Positions 51,118 through 59,583 of a stretch of DNA of 64,000 nucleotides are shown piece by piece. The stretch covers positions 62,001 to 126,000 of the forward strand of contig JBBRSD010000006.1 of assembly GCA_038245725.1 (NCBI GenBank), given 5' to 3'. The first letter of the stretch is position 1. Every line of letters starts with the position of its first letter. A model generated the notes under the pieces. The model was not told the DNA's origin, did no database searches, and saw only the letters and a list, made by a program, of their open reading frames with translations. The DNA is from JBBRSD01 sp038245725 (GTDB taxonomy: Bacteria > Actinomycetota > Coriobacteriia > Anaerosomatales > JAAXUF01). The position numbers were made by a program, and so were the translations under genes.

Positions 51118-53859
51118 ATGGCTACCCGATACAATCGCCCTCGCCTCACCGTCGTAGTTCTCGGGGGATTCTTCCTCGCGCTCTTCGTCGTCCTGCCCCT
51201 GCTCACGTGGCTCTCGGGTGTGTGGGTCGACCTCGCGTGGTTCAGCGACTTGGGGCAGCGCGCGGTCTTCATCACGAGAATCGTCTCGCAGCTGGCCACC
51301 GGTGCGATCTTCTCGCTCCTGACGTTCCTCGTGCTGTACGTGAGCATGCGCGTGGCTCGACTCATGGCGCCGCGCGCCGTCCCCGTTGGCATGCCGCAGG
51401 GCACTCCCGAGCAGGTGGGCGAGGTCATCGATCGTGTGCGCGCGGGCATCGGCCCCTTCGTCGACAAGGTGATCCTCTACGGCTCGCTTACCATTGCGTT
51501 CTTCAGTGGGCTCGACATGTCGCACAACTGGCAGGCGTTCCGGCTCGCGCTCGCCTCGGTGCCGTTCGGCTACACCGATCCTCAGTTCGGGCGCGACGTC
51601 GGCTTCTTCGTCTTCAAGTTGCCGGCGTACGGCATCATCTGTGACTGGTTGATTGGCATCCTGCTGCTTACGACGGTCGTGTCGGCGGGGGTGCATCTGA
51701 TCGACGGTGCGATCCAGCCGTGGGCCCGCCTGCGCGGCTTCGCGCCGCACGTGAAGGGCCATCTCTCGGTGCTCATGGCGTTCATCGTGCTGGCGTGGGG
51801 CTTCCGCTACTGGATCGATATCTACCGGCTCGATTTCTCGCAGACCGGCCAGATCATCGGCGCGGGTTACACCGATGTGCACGCTCAAGCGCCGGCGTAT
51901 CGCATCCTCATCGTGATCTCGCTCGCAACGGCGGCGCTGCTGCTTGCAAACATCCGCTTCCAGGGCTGGCGACTGCCGGGAGTCGCGCTCGGAGTATGGC
52001 TGGCCGCGTCGATCCTGCTCGGCCTCGTGTGGCCGGCACTCACCCAGGCGTTCATCGTCGCGCCGAACGAAGCTGCCGCCGAGACCCCCTACATCGAGCG
52101 CAACATCGCGATGACGCGAAAAGCATTCGCGCTCAACGACGTGGTGGGGAAGAGCTTCCCCGCCTCCGAGAACCTCACGGCGACCGACGTCGTCGCGGAT
52201 CGGCAGACGCTCTCCAACATACGGCTGTGGGACCCCAAGATTGTCGGGCAGTGCTACAGCCAGCTGCAGTCGATCCGCACGTACTACGAGTTCCCCGACG
52301 TCGACGTCGACCGCTATGTCATCGACGGGAAGAAGCAGCAGGTGCTGGTCTCGGCACGCGAGATGAACAGCGGCCAGCTGCCCAGCACATCGCAGACGTG
52401 GGTCAACCGCCACCTCGTGTACACGCATGGCTTCGGGCTCGTGATGAGCCCCGTGAACGCGGCCGACACACGCGGCCTGCCGCAGTTCATCATCGGCGAC
52501 GTGCCACCCGTGACCACAACTGATCTCGTGACGAAGCAGCCGCGTATCTATTACGGAGAGGCAACCGACGACTACGCCATCGTCGACACCGGCATCAAGG
52601 AGTTCGACTATCCGCTCGGCGAGAAGAACGCCTACTACGAGTACCAAGGCAGTGGCGGCATCCCTGTGGGCGGCCTGCTGACGCGGCTTGCGTTCGCGCT
52701 GAGGCTGGGATCGAGCCAAGTGCTGTTCTCGGAGTACGTGAAGCCGGAAAGCCGGGTGCTCATCCGCCGAACCTTGATGACACGCGTACAGGCGCTCGCG
52801 CCGTGGCTGCAGTTCGAGCAGGACCCGTACCCGGTACTCGTCGACGGTCGCATCACGTGGGTCATCGATGCCTACACGACCTCGGAGAACTTCCCGTATT
52901 CCGAAGGCCTTCCAAACAGCGCGACCAACTACATGCGCAACTCGGTGAAGGTCACCGTAGACGCGTTCGACGGAACGACACACTTCTATGCGTTCGACTC
53001 GGCCGACCCGGTCCTGAAGGCATGGCGCTCCGTCTTCCCGACCCTCGTCGAACCGGCGTCCAACATCCCCAAGGCCATCAGCGACCATTTCCGGTACCCG
53101 CAGGGGCTTTTCGAAGCTCAGGCCGAGGTATATCGCACATACCACATGACCGATCCACGCGTCTTCTACAACAAAGAAGACCAGTGGGAGATCCCAGGGG
53201 AGCGCAAGGGTACCCCGATGGAGCCGTTCTTCGTTCTCATGCGGCTCCCGGGCCAGTCTGACGAACATTTCTATATCATGCAGCCGTACACGCCGCGCAA
53301 CCGCGACAACATGATCGGCTGGGTCGCCGCGAACTCGGATCCCGGGCAGTACGGCCAACGGACCGTCTACCTGTTCCCGAAGGAGCGGGTGGTACTTGGG
53401 CCCGACCAGGTGAGTGCGCAGATCAACCAGGACTCAGTCATCTCGCCTCAACTCTCGCTGTGGAACCAGCGCGGCAGCCGGGCGATCTTCGGCAACATGC
53501 TCGTTGTCCCCATCAAGGACTCGATCGTCTACATTCAGCCGCTCTATCTGCAGGCCGAGTCGACCGCAATCCCCGAACTCACGCGTGTTCTCGTCGTCTA
53601 CGCCGACAAGGTCGAGATGGAGAAGACCCTCGAGGCGGCGCTCCTGAAGGTATTCGGCCAGACGTCTGCGTCGACCGCGACCGGAACGGTGACGCCAGGC
53701 AACGTCGGACCGCTCGACCTGGCCACTGCGCAGAAGCTCTTCATCGAGGCGACCGCCGCCCAGCGCAACGGTGACTGGGCCACGTATGGCGCGAAGATCG
53801 GCGAACTGGGCAAGGTGCTCGACAGGCTCGTATCGGCGGAAGCAACGCCAGCGAAGTAG
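51118..53859 (+). CDS. UPF0182 family membrane protein
   Basis: 913 aa from ATG 51118, which has GGGAG five bases upstream; the frame is open back to 50557 but overlaps the HD gene. Seven membrane helices occupy about 1-320, as is usual in the family, with LSGVWVDLAWFSDLGQRAVF near the start. The large extracytoplasmic remainder contains the highly conserved YIERNIAMTRKAF, YEFPDVDVDRYVIDGKKQQVLVSAREM, and PYFVLMRLPG-type FFVLMRLPGQ. UPF0182 (COG1615) is a near-universal actinobacterial and cyanobacterial protein of unknown function. The size matches. Confidence 0.96.
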   Translation: MATRYNRPRLTVVVLGGFFLALFVVLPLLTWLSGVWVDLAWFSDLGQRAVFITRIVSQLATGAIFSLLTFLVLYVSMRVARLMAPRAVPVGMPQGTPEQVGEVIDRVRAGIGPFVDKVILYGSLTIAFFSGLDMSHNWQAFRLALASVPFGYTDPQFGRDVGFFVFKLPAYGIICDWLIGILLLTTVVSAGVHLIDGAIQPWARLRGFAPHVKGHLSVLMAFIVLAWGFRYWIDIYRLDFSQTGQIIGAGYTDVHAQAPAYRILIVISLATAALLLANIRFQGWRLPGVALGVWLAASILLGLVWPALTQAFIVAPNEAAAETPYIERNIAMTRKAFALNDVVGKSFPASENLTATDVVADRQTLSNIRLWDPKIVGQCYSQLQSIRTYYEFPDVDVDRYVIDGKKQQVLVSAREMNSGQLPSTSQTWVNRHLVYTHGFGLVMSPVNAADTRGLPQFIIGDVPPVTTTDLVTKQPRIYYGEATDDYAIVDTGIKEFDYPLGEKNAYYEYQGSGGIPVGGLLTRLAFALRLGSSQVLFSEYVKPESRVLIRRTLMTRVQALAPWLQFEQDPYPVLVDGRITWVIDAYTTSENFPYSEGLPNSATNYMRNSVKVTVDAFDGTTHFYAFDSADPVLKAWRSVFPTLVEPASNIPKAISDHFRYPQGLFEAQAEVYRTYHMTDPRVFYNKEDQWEIPGERKGTPMEPFFVLMRLPGQSDEHFYIMQPYTPRNRDNMIGWVAANSDPGQYGQRTVYLFPKERVVLGPDQVSAQINQDSVISPQLSLWNQRGSRAIFGNMLVVPIKDSIVYIQPLYLQAESTAIPELTRVLVVYADKVEMEKTLEAALLKVFGQTSASTATGTVTPGNVGPLDLATAQKLFIEATAAQRNGDWATYGAKIGELGKVLDRLVSAEATPAK

Positions 53860-54386
53860 CCGAACCAGCGGCCGGAACGCGCGCAAAGCGAAGCAGCATA
53901 CACCCGCCGAGAAAGCGCGGGACAGTCTTGGCTTTTGTCGATTCGGCAACGTTCCGATATACTACGCAAGTCCTTGAAGGGTACGTGGCACTGCCGTGTT
54001 CGGCCGGATTACGATCAGGACGGCCGAGGGACCGCACGGTGGATGCCGACAAACAAGACTGATCGGATCGGCCAGACCCGCTCGTTAGATGTTTGGCGAG
54101 CGCAGAGCAACCGAGACAGATGAACAGGTCCAAAACCAAAGAGCATAGCGCTTCTCTGGTACGAGACGACGGCGAGTAATCGCCCCTCGTGGCCGGATGC
54201 GAGGCAGCTAGCTTCACCCCTCCACCTCCATCTGCTGTCTAGGGACCTTGTGCCCCCTTGCGCCTCCGTGCCGTCGTCCGCCCCGCAACCACGCCGGGCC
54301 AAGCTGTCCACAAGCGTTCGAAACGCACGGCACTACCCAACGACGACCACACGCACCACGACCTGTAGCCTTTGGAAGGGAAGACT
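53860..54386. other. Leader region of the lytic transglycosylase gene
   Basis: This 527-base stretch has no supported gene. It holds a possible ydaO-type riboswitch (53998-54225). The remaining 160 bases before the TTG start are C-rich and include GGAAGGG as ribosome site. Confidence 0.5.
53998..54225 (+). promoter_or_regulatory. Possible c-di-AMP (ydaO/yuaA) riboswitch
   Basis: Matches by eye to the ydaO core: ATCAGGACGGCCGAGGGACC and GGTGGATGCC on the 5' side resemble GGGGGACC and GGGGTGAATCC; CCGGATGCGAGGCAGCTAGC near the 3' end resembles CCGAATCCGTCAGCTAACC. The order and spacing are right and the downstream gene is a lytic transglycosylase, a common c-di-AMP-regulated target in Actinomycetota. 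The P1 closing stem is not clear, so the call is tentative. Confidence 0.4.
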
Positions 54387-54782
54387 TTGTACAACCGACT
54401 CACAACATCCTCACGCATCGTCCGCACCATCCTCGCGCTCTCGCTCGCTCTGACCTTCGTCATCGCCGCCGCATCACCGGCGATGGCCCTGTCCGCCAAG
54501 AAGAGGGCGGTCATCAAGATCATCAAGTCCGTCGCGAAGCAGAAGCATCTCAGCGCAGCCGAGACCAAGGCGCTCCTGAAGATCGCGAAGATGGAGAGCG
54601 GCTATCGAACCACAGCGCGGAACCACTCCTGTAAGGGCCTGTTCCAGCTCAAGACCCACTTCGGAAGAAGCAAATGGACGAACGCTGCGTGGAACACGGC
54701 AAAGGCCATCAGGTACATCAAGCACCGTTATGGAAGTGTTCGAAAGGCGTTGCGTTTCCACTATCGGCACGGCTGGTACTAG
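54387..54782 (+). CDS. Small secreted lytic transglycosylase-like protein (SLT fold)
   Basis: 131 aa from TTG 54387, with GGAAGGG six bases upstream; TTG 54372 is an alternative. Signal peptide ends PAMA. The ~90-residue SLT domain has KIAKMESGYRTTARNHS with catalytic Glu70, GLFQL, and AIRYIKHRYGSVRKALRFHYRHGWY at the end. It cleaves peptidoglycan glycan strands and is the minimal form of this fold, as in resuscitation-promoting or cell-separation enzymes. A strong terminator follows. Confidence 0.85.
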   Translation: MYNRLTTSSRIVRTILALSLALTFVIAAASPAMALSAKKRAVIKIIKSVAKQKHLSAAETKALLKIAKMESGYRTTARNHSCKGLFQLKTHFGRSKWTNAAWNTAKAIRYIKHRYGSVRKALRFHYRHGWY

Positions 54783-54831
54783 GAAGCTCTCTTGACCCCG
54801 GGGTCTTGCTGCCCTAACTGAAATGCAAACG

Positions 54832-54872
54832 AACGACGGCACCGGAGCTATCCGGCGCCGTCGTTGTTCTTT
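54832..54872 (+). terminator. Terminator of the lytic transglycosylase gene
   Basis: AACGACGGC pairs with GCCGTCGTT, then CCGG with CCGG across an AGCTAT loop, with an A/C mismatch between the two stems. GTTCTTT follows. Confidence 0.85.
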
Positions 54873-54930
54873 GGGTATCTTGATGTGAACGCATTCGTCA
54901 TCACTTCGCCCGACGAGGAGGCTCCGATTC

Positions 54931-55356
54931 ATGACCATGGCCGATGAAGCTGCCTCCGCACCCGCACCCGCACCCGCTCCCGCTCCCGCTCCCGCTCCCG
55001 CACCCGCACCTGGGCCCGCGCCCGGACCCGTACCTGAGCCCGAACCTCCACGCGAGTCGCTGATCGACGCCGTCGCGGACTTGCTCCAGATGCTCGTGAA
55101 CTGGCTGCGCGCCGAGGCTGCCGACATCGTGCGGACCAAGGTCGTGCTGCCCATCCAGCAGCTGGGCCTCACGCTCGCCTCGGCGAGTGCGGCGGGCTGT
55201 CTCTTCGTCATCGGCATGATCTTCGTATTCATCGCGATTCTCATGCTGCTTGCCCAGTGGATCACCTGGCCGGGCGCGCTCCGGCTCGTGGGCGGCCTCA
55301 TCCTTGTCGGCGCAGCGGTCTTCACGTACCTCAAGATCAGGAGCATCCAGAAATGA
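54931..55356 (+). CDS. Phage-holin-family-like membrane protein with Pro-Ala repeat N-terminus
   Basis: 141 aa. A (PA)n tract runs about residues 9-30, then PEPEPPRESLIDAVADLLQM, an amphipathic helix, two membrane helices (about 75-108 and 113-132) and a short basic tail. This order (amphipathic helix plus hairpin of membrane helices) is typical of the phage holin family/DUF1469-type proteins found across Actinomycetota that are not phage. GAGGAGG nine bases upstream. Its stop overlaps the next ATG (ATGA). Confidence 0.75.
   Translation: MTMADEAASAPAPAPAPAPAPAPAPAPGPAPGPVPEPEPPRESLIDAVADLLQMLVNWLRAEAADIVRTKVVLPIQQLGLTLASASAAGCLFVIGMIFVFIAILMLLAQWITWPGALRLVGGLILVGAAVFTYLKIRSIQK
54961..55008 (+). 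repeat. Hexanucleotide repeat (CCCGCA/CCCGCT), eight units
   Basis: Eight tandem hexamers, CCCGCA, CCCGCA, four CCCGCT, CCCGCA, CCCGCA, followed by degenerate units. Each codes for Pro-Ala. The repeat is in frame, so slippage would add or remove PA pairs without a frameshift. Confidence 0.9.
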
Positions 55357-55619
55357 GCGCGAAACCCAGGCGGACTCCTCCCGTTGTGCCCGAAGAGCGG
55401 GTCACCCTCGAGCAGATCAAGCATCGCGCCGAGGAGATCGGCAACCTTGCGATCAACGAGTCCAAGCGTATCGCCAACGACGTCTACGAGCAGAACGTGA
55501 GCAAGGCCGTCCTCGTTGCCGTTGGCGTGATCGTAGTGGCCGCCTCACTCGCGTACTTCATGGGATCGCGCGCCGGACGCCGCGCCGCGTCCCCGCCTCC
55601 CGCGCCGCGCGGCTACTAG
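55353..55619 (+). CDS. Small YqjD/DUF3618-like membrane protein
   Basis: 88 aa. A helical soluble part (VTLEQIKHRAEEIGNLAINESKRIANDVYEQNV) followed by one membrane helix (about 50-72) with a YFMGSRAGRRA end. This layout resembles YqjD/DUF883- or DUF3618-type proteins that associate with holin-like neighbours. It overlaps the previous gene by four bases and is probably co-expressed. Function unknown. Confidence 0.8.
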   Translation: MSAKPRRTPPVVPEERVTLEQIKHRAEEIGNLAINESKRIANDVYEQNVSKAVLVAVGVIVVAASLAYFMGSRAGRRAASPPPAPRGY

Positions 55620-55632
55620 CGGGTCGGCGAGC

Positions 55633-56106
55633 GTGGCCGCCCTGCGTATCGAGCGAGTCGAAGTGGGCGCCGACAGGATCGACGCGATCGTGCGCGTGTC
55701 CGACCGTGCGCTCGCGCGAACGTCCTGTACGCCGCGACTCCCCGCTCGCGCGATCGAACTCCTTCCGGGCCTCGCGCGTCACACATGCGAGAACGGGTCG
55801 TCGCACGGCGCGATCGCCGAGTTCGCCGACACCGAGACGCCGCACCTGCTCGAGCACGTCGCCTGCGAGCTGATGGCGCTTGCTGGTTCGCCCCGCACGC
55901 TGCACGGGGAAACCGTCTGGGACTTCTCGGCAGATGGGGTTGGGGTGTATCACGTCCGGCTGGAGTACGACGACGACCTCGTCTGCCTCGGGGCGTTGCG
56001 CAGCAGCGTCGGCGTCGTCGAGTGGCTCTTCGACCCAACCGCCGAGAAGCCCGACGTCGACCGCATCGTCACCGAACTTGCTGCGCTGCGGCAGCTACCG
56101 GCGTAG
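55633..56106 (+). CDS. Stand-alone protein similar to cyanophycin synthetase N-terminal domain
   Basis: 157 aa from GTG 55633; no strong ribosome site. The stretch LLPGLARHTCENGSSHGAIAEFADTETPHLLEHVACELMALAG, then ETVWDF and GVYHVRLEYDDD, follows the order of cyanophycin synthetase N-domains: LPxLxxHxCxxG, HLLEHVALEL, LAG, GVYxVVxEY. The ATP-grasp and Mur-ligase parts are absent, so it is not a synthetase. In CphA this domain helps bind the growing chain. A regulatory or substrate-binding role is possible. No ATP-grasp or Mur-type gene is near except ddl at 57.99 kb. Confidence 0.65.
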   Translation: MAALRIERVEVGADRIDAIVRVSDRALARTSCTPRLPARAIELLPGLARHTCENGSSHGAIAEFADTETPHLLEHVACELMALAGSPRTLHGETVWDFSADGVGVYHVRLEYDDDLVCLGALRSSVGVVEWLFDPTAEKPDVDRIVTELAALRQLPA

Positions 56107-56112
56107 GCGCGC

Positions 56113-56424
56113 ATGACGTCCCGAGGGATGGCCGTCGTGGCCGTGCTTGTCGCTGGGCAGGCGCTATTCGGCCTTGTCGCGGCCGCGGCGCTTGTTGCCG
56201 CGCGGCATCGGGCGAGCAGGCGCGTGATCGCCCAGATCGCAGCCATTATCGGCGTGGTGGAGTCGTTCGTATTTGCGCTCGGAGCCGCCGCGATCAACGC
56301 TGCGCGCGGTGGCAGCACGGCGTTGACGGCCGGACTCCTGTGGTACGTCGGCGTGGGGTGGATCGTCGTGCAGGGCGTGATCATCGTCTGGTGGGCGTGG
56401 GCGTGGTGGCGCTCGCGGCGTTGA
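56113..56424 (+). CDS. Small integral membrane protein, unknown function
   Basis: 103 aa. Three hydrophobic segments (about 5-30, 40-62 and 74-98) with few charges except RHRASRR between the first two. The end WWAWAWWRSRR is Trp-rich. Starts seven bases after the previous stop, so it is in the same operon. No family recognised. Confidence 0.7.
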   Translation: MTSRGMAVVAVLVAGQALFGLVAAAALVAARHRASRRVIAQIAAIIGVVESFVFALGAAAINAARGGSTALTAGLLWYVGVGWIVVQGVIIVWWAWAWWRSRR

Positions 56425-56450
56425 CCTGCGCTTCCGCGCGGTGCTATCGT
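56421..56450 (+). promoter_or_regulatory. Promoter of the T-box-controlled operon
   Basis: TTGACC (56421-56426), 18 bases, TATCGT (56445-56450). Transcription would start near 56457, at the beginning of the T-box leader. Confidence 0.6.
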
Positions 56451-56456
56451 GCGCGT

Positions 56457-56696
56457 CACACCTTTCGGGGCGATGCCTCGCAGGACTGAACAGCTCACCA
56501 TGGACGTGAGGGAAGAGGGCGTAATCGCCCAGCCACCCCTCCGAAGTCCTCCGCCAGGGCGCGAGCGCCGGAAGCGGATCGGCCCCGGACCGGTATACCG
56601 GGAATGAGGTCTTGCTCGTGCCATCCGGCATACGCGAGACGAAGATTGGTGGTACCGCGAATGCCCCCTCGCCCAATCAGGCGGAGGGGGTTTTCT
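56457..56696 (+). promoter_or_regulatory. T-box leader riboswitch (likely Ala-specific)
   Basis: The T-box sequence itself is TGGTGGTACCGCG at 56647-56659, matching the near-universal GGTGGTACCGCG core that pairs with the uncharged tRNA acceptor end in the antiterminator. A terminator with TTTT follows. Stem I closes through AGGACT (56483-56488) and AGTCCT (56545-56550). On its 3' side GCC at 56532-56534 followed by A fits the usual place of the specifier triplet, suggesting tRNA-Ala. Specifier assignment by eye is tentative. Transcription continues when uncharged tRNA accumulates. Confidence 0.88.
56664..56694 (+). terminator. T-box terminator hairpin
   Basis: CCCCCTCGCC pairs with GGCGGAGGGGG (one bulged G) around CAATCA, followed by TTTT. 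Its 5' arm follows the T-box core, so antiterminator and terminator are mutually exclusive. Confidence 0.9.
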
Positions 56697-56721
56697 AGTT
56701 TTCCGGGGTTAGGTGGACGAC

Positions 56722-57990
56722 ATGGGTACTGCTCGAGTTGTGTTCGACCGATGGCACGACCGATACGCCGAGAGGCTTGCGGGCGTGCGCTCCAGCGCCG
56801 TGCGCGACCTGTTCGCCGCGGCATCGCGCCCCGACATGATCTCGCTGTCCGGCGGCATGCCGGCCGTCGACCACGTGCCCCACGACCTCGTCGCCGCGGC
56901 CGCGCGCGATGCCGTGCACCATGAAGGCGCTGCGGCGCTGCAGTACGGGTCGAGCAACGGCCGGCCGCAGATCCGCGGGCTTATCGGCGAATTGATGGCT
57001 GAGATCGGCGTGCGGCTGTCGCCCGACGACGTCATCGTGACCGCCGGCGCGCAGCAGGCACTCGACCTGCTCGCGAAGACGTTCGTGAACCCCGGCGACA
57101 TCGTGATCACCGAGGGACCTACGTACGTCGGCGCGCTGCAGGCGTTCTCGGCGTATCAGCCCGAGATCCGCTGCGTACCGATGGACGACGACGGGATGCG
57201 GATGGACCTGCTCGAGGCCGAGCTCAAGCGCGTAGGGCCGCGCGGCGCGAAGTTCATCTACACGATCCCGAACTTCCAGAACCCCGCCGGCGTCACCATG
57301 TCGCCGGATCGCCGGCGTCGGCTGCTCGAACTCGCGCGTGAGTACGACATCCCCGTCGTCGAGGACGACCCATACGGCCGGCTGCGTTTCGAAGGCGGTC
57401 ACATGAAGCCGCTGCGTTCGCTCGACGACGAGGTCATCTACCTCGGCACCTTCAGCAAGATCTTCGCGCCGGGGCTGCGCCTGGGGTGGGTCACCGCGCC
57501 CAGGCCTATCCTCGCGAAAGTGCTGCTCGTGAAGCAGGCAGCAGACCTGTGCGGCTCGAACTTCGCGCAGGTCACAGCGGAGCGCTACTTCAAAGGCACG
57601 CGCTGGCGCCGCGTCCTGCAGGGACTCACGAGCACCTACGCTGAGCGCCGGGACGCAATGATCGCCGCGCTCGAGGAGCACTTTCCCGCCGAGGCGCGCT
57701 GGACCAAGCCTGACGGCGGCTTCTTCGTCTGGGTCGAGCTGCCGAAGTTCGTCGACTGCAACGCGATGCTCGCCGAGGCAGTCGAGCGCGGCGTCACCTA
57801 CGCGCCTGGCGACGGCTTCTACCCCGACGGGCGCGGTCGGAACTGCATGCGACTGGCCTTCTGCTACGCTGAACCGGCGGCCATCAACGAGGCCGTTCGG
57901 CGACTCGCCGAGGTCGTCGAAGACCGGCTCGAACTCTACCGCGCGTTCATCGCTGCGGGGGCTATCGATGCCGAGGAAGGTGCGGCGTGA
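56722..57990 (+). CDS. PLP-dependent aminotransferase (class I/II, MocR/LysN-like without DNA-binding domain)
   Basis: 422 aa from ATG 56722, with AGGTGG five bases upstream. Fold-type I motifs: ISLSGGMPAVDHVP at the start, VTAGAQQALDLLAKTFVNPGD, YTIPNFQNPAGVTM, EDDPYGRL (Asp binding the PLP ring nitrogen), and TFSKIFAPGLRLGW with PLP Lys246. This aminotransferase group acts on aromatic, branched or 2-aminoadipate substrates; alanine production is plausible because the leader upstream looks Ala-specific and ddl is next. It overlaps ddl by four bases (GTGA). Confidence 0.93.
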   Translation: MGTARVVFDRWHDRYAERLAGVRSSAVRDLFAAASRPDMISLSGGMPAVDHVPHDLVAAAARDAVHHEGAAALQYGSSNGRPQIRGLIGELMAEIGVRLSPDDVIVTAGAQQALDLLAKTFVNPGDIVITEGPTYVGALQAFSAYQPEIRCVPMDDDGMRMDLLEAELKRVGPRGAKFIYTIPNFQNPAGVTMSPDRRRRLLELAREYDIPVVEDDPYGRLRFEGGHMKPLRSLDDEVIYLGTFSKIFAPGLRLGWVTAPRPILAKVLLVKQAADLCGSNFAQVTAERYFKGTRWRRVLQGLTSTYAERRDAMIAALEEHFPAEARWTKPDGGFFVWVELPKFVDCNAMLAEAVERGVTYAPGDGFYPDGRGRNCMRLAFCYAEPAAINEAVRRLAEVVEDRLELYRAFIAAGAIDAEEGAA

Positions 57991-58946
57991 AAGAGAAGAT
58001 CGCAGTGCTCATGGGTGGCCGCTCGCTTGAGCGCGAGGTCTCGCTCGCGTCCGGGCGCCGCGTTGCCGACGCGCTCACCGCCGCCGGCTATCGCGTGCTG
58101 CCGCTCGACGTGACCGCCGACCTCGTCGCAACGCTGCGCGCCGAGCGACCCGACGCAGCCTACATCGCGCTGCACGGCAAGTACGGCGAAGACGGCACTA
58201 TCCAGGAGCTGCTCGAGTTTCTCGGCGTGGCGTACACGGGGCCCGGCGTTGTGTCGTGCGCGCTGTCCTGGGACAAGTCGGTGACCAAGCACCTCCTGCG
58301 GGAGAAGGGTATCCCCACGCCAGCGTGGATCACACTCACGGCTGACGCATTCAAGGAGATGGGCGCGGCGACCGCGCTCGATCTCGTCCCCGACGCCGTT
58401 GGCGGCTTCCCGGTTGCGGTCAAGCCGGCGCGGCAGGGCTCGGCGCTGGGCCTGGCGCGCATCGACTCCGCCGAGAAGCTCGCAGACGCGCTGCTGATGG
58501 CGCTGTCCTACGACACGAGCGTCATCGTCGAGAAGTGGATCGAGGGCACCGAACTCGCGGTCTCCGTCCTCGGCGACGGCGGTACGCTCACCGTGCTGCC
58601 CCCGGTCGAGATCGCGCCGGCTGACGGCCTGTACGACTTCTCGGCGAGGATGGCCGCCGACGAGGTGGACTTCTTCGTCCCGGCGCGTATCAGCACCGAG
58701 CTCGCCGACGAGGCCTGTGACGTCGCTCGTGAGGTCCATGAGGCGCTCGGCTGCCGCGACGTCAGCCGTGTCGACCTCATGCTCGACATCGAGGGCCGGC
58801 CGTACGTGCTCGAGTGCAATACCTCGCCCGGCATGACCGAGACGTCGCTGCTCCCCATGGCGGCAGAAGCTGCGGACATGACGTTCCAGGACGTCGTCAC
58901 GCGTATCATCGAGGCCGCGCTTGCGCGAACGGAATCGGGTACATAG
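57987..58946 (+). CDS. ddl: D-alanine--D-alanine ligase
   Basis: 319 aa. ATP-grasp signatures: LHGKYGEDGTIQELLEFLGVAYTGPGVV, ASALSWDKSVTKHLLREKGIPTP-type region, VAVKPARQGSALG, and the Mg-binding YVLECNTSPGMTETSLLP. It joins D-Ala to D-Ala for peptidoglycan. The GTG start overlaps the aminotransferase, so the T-box controls it as well. Ddl under Ala-tRNA sensing would link wall-precursor synthesis to alanine supply. Confidence 0.96.
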   Translation: MKEKIAVLMGGRSLEREVSLASGRRVADALTAAGYRVLPLDVTADLVATLRAERPDAAYIALHGKYGEDGTIQELLEFLGVAYTGPGVVSCALSWDKSVTKHLLREKGIPTPAWITLTADAFKEMGAATALDLVPDAVGGFPVAVKPARQGSALGLARIDSAEKLADALLMALSYDTSVIVEKWIEGTELAVSVLGDGGTLTVLPPVEIAPADGLYDFSARMAADEVDFFVPARISTELADEACDVAREVHEALGCRDVSRVDLMLDIEGRPYVLECNTSPGMTETSLLPMAAEAADMTFQDVVTRIIEAALARTESGT

Positions 58947-59019
58947 GCTTTGAGGGCTCGGCATGCTGCCGGGCCTGAAACATCGTGGAGTTTCGCATCA
59001 ATCACGGAGGTGCTTTCGA

Positions 59020-59583
59020 ATGCATGACGGATACGGTCGGCGTGGAGGTTCGGTCTTCGGTGCATTTCTTCTCGGGGGAATCGTAGGTGCAGTGCTCGGC
59101 CTGCTGTTCGCACCGCGGTCCGGTAACGACACACGTGAGATGCTCACAGATAAGGCCGAGGAGTACTGGGGCGGCGCCGGCGAGATGGTCTCCACCGGCA
59201 TGGACAAGGTAACGGACATGGCTTCGACGACGAAGGTCACCGCTTCTGAGAAGGGCGAGGAGCTGCGCGCCAAGATCGACGAGGCGCGCGGCCGCCTGCA
59301 GGAGCAGGTCGCCAAGTCCGCCGAGGTCACGAAGGCCAAGATCGAAGAGGTCACTCCCGTGGCCAAGGGCGCAGTAGACAAGGCCGCTGAGAGCACGAAG
59401 AGCGGCATCGACGTTGCCGCAGAGAAGGCCACCGGCGGTCTCGACTTCGTCGCGAAGAAGGCCGCAGCAGACGCGGCTTCCTCCGATGCGGCTGCGGCTG
59501 TTGCCGAGGTCAAGGCTGGTGTGGACGAAGCAGCTGCCGCGACCGCCCAGAAGTTCGGCGAGAACCCGCTGCCGCCGCTCTAG
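59020..59583 (+). CDS. YtxH domain-containing protein with Ala/Lys-rich helical tail
   Basis: 187 aa from ATG 59020, with GGAGG nine bases upstream. The YtxH part is the first 50 residues: one membrane helix (about 10-28) and LLFAPRSGNDTREML. The remaining ~135 residues are a helical, Ala/Lys/Glu-rich LEA-like stretch with repeating AKxxxEEV, AVDKAAEST and AEKATGG units. Such proteins are associated with general stress. Function unknown. Confidence 0.85.
   Translation: MHDGYGRRGGSVFGAFLLGGIVGAVLGLLFAPRSGNDTREMLTDKAEEYWGGAGEMVSTGMDKVTDMASTTKVTASEKGEELRAKIDEARGRLQEQVAKSAEVTKAKIEEVTPVAKGAVDKAAESTKSGIDVAAEKATGGLDFVAKKAAADAASSDAAAAVAEVKAGVDEAAAATAQKFGENPLPPL

Noticed and set aside
51091..53358. 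Long minus-strand ORF of 755 aa opposite the UPF0182 gene.
   Set aside because: Its product is Arg/His/Asp-rich and featureless, as expected from antisense of a high-GC gene; the plus strand carries a recognised protein.
54961..55008. CRISPR-like tandem repeat.
   Set aside because: Units are 6 bases with no spacers and lie inside a coding frame as Pro-Ala codons.
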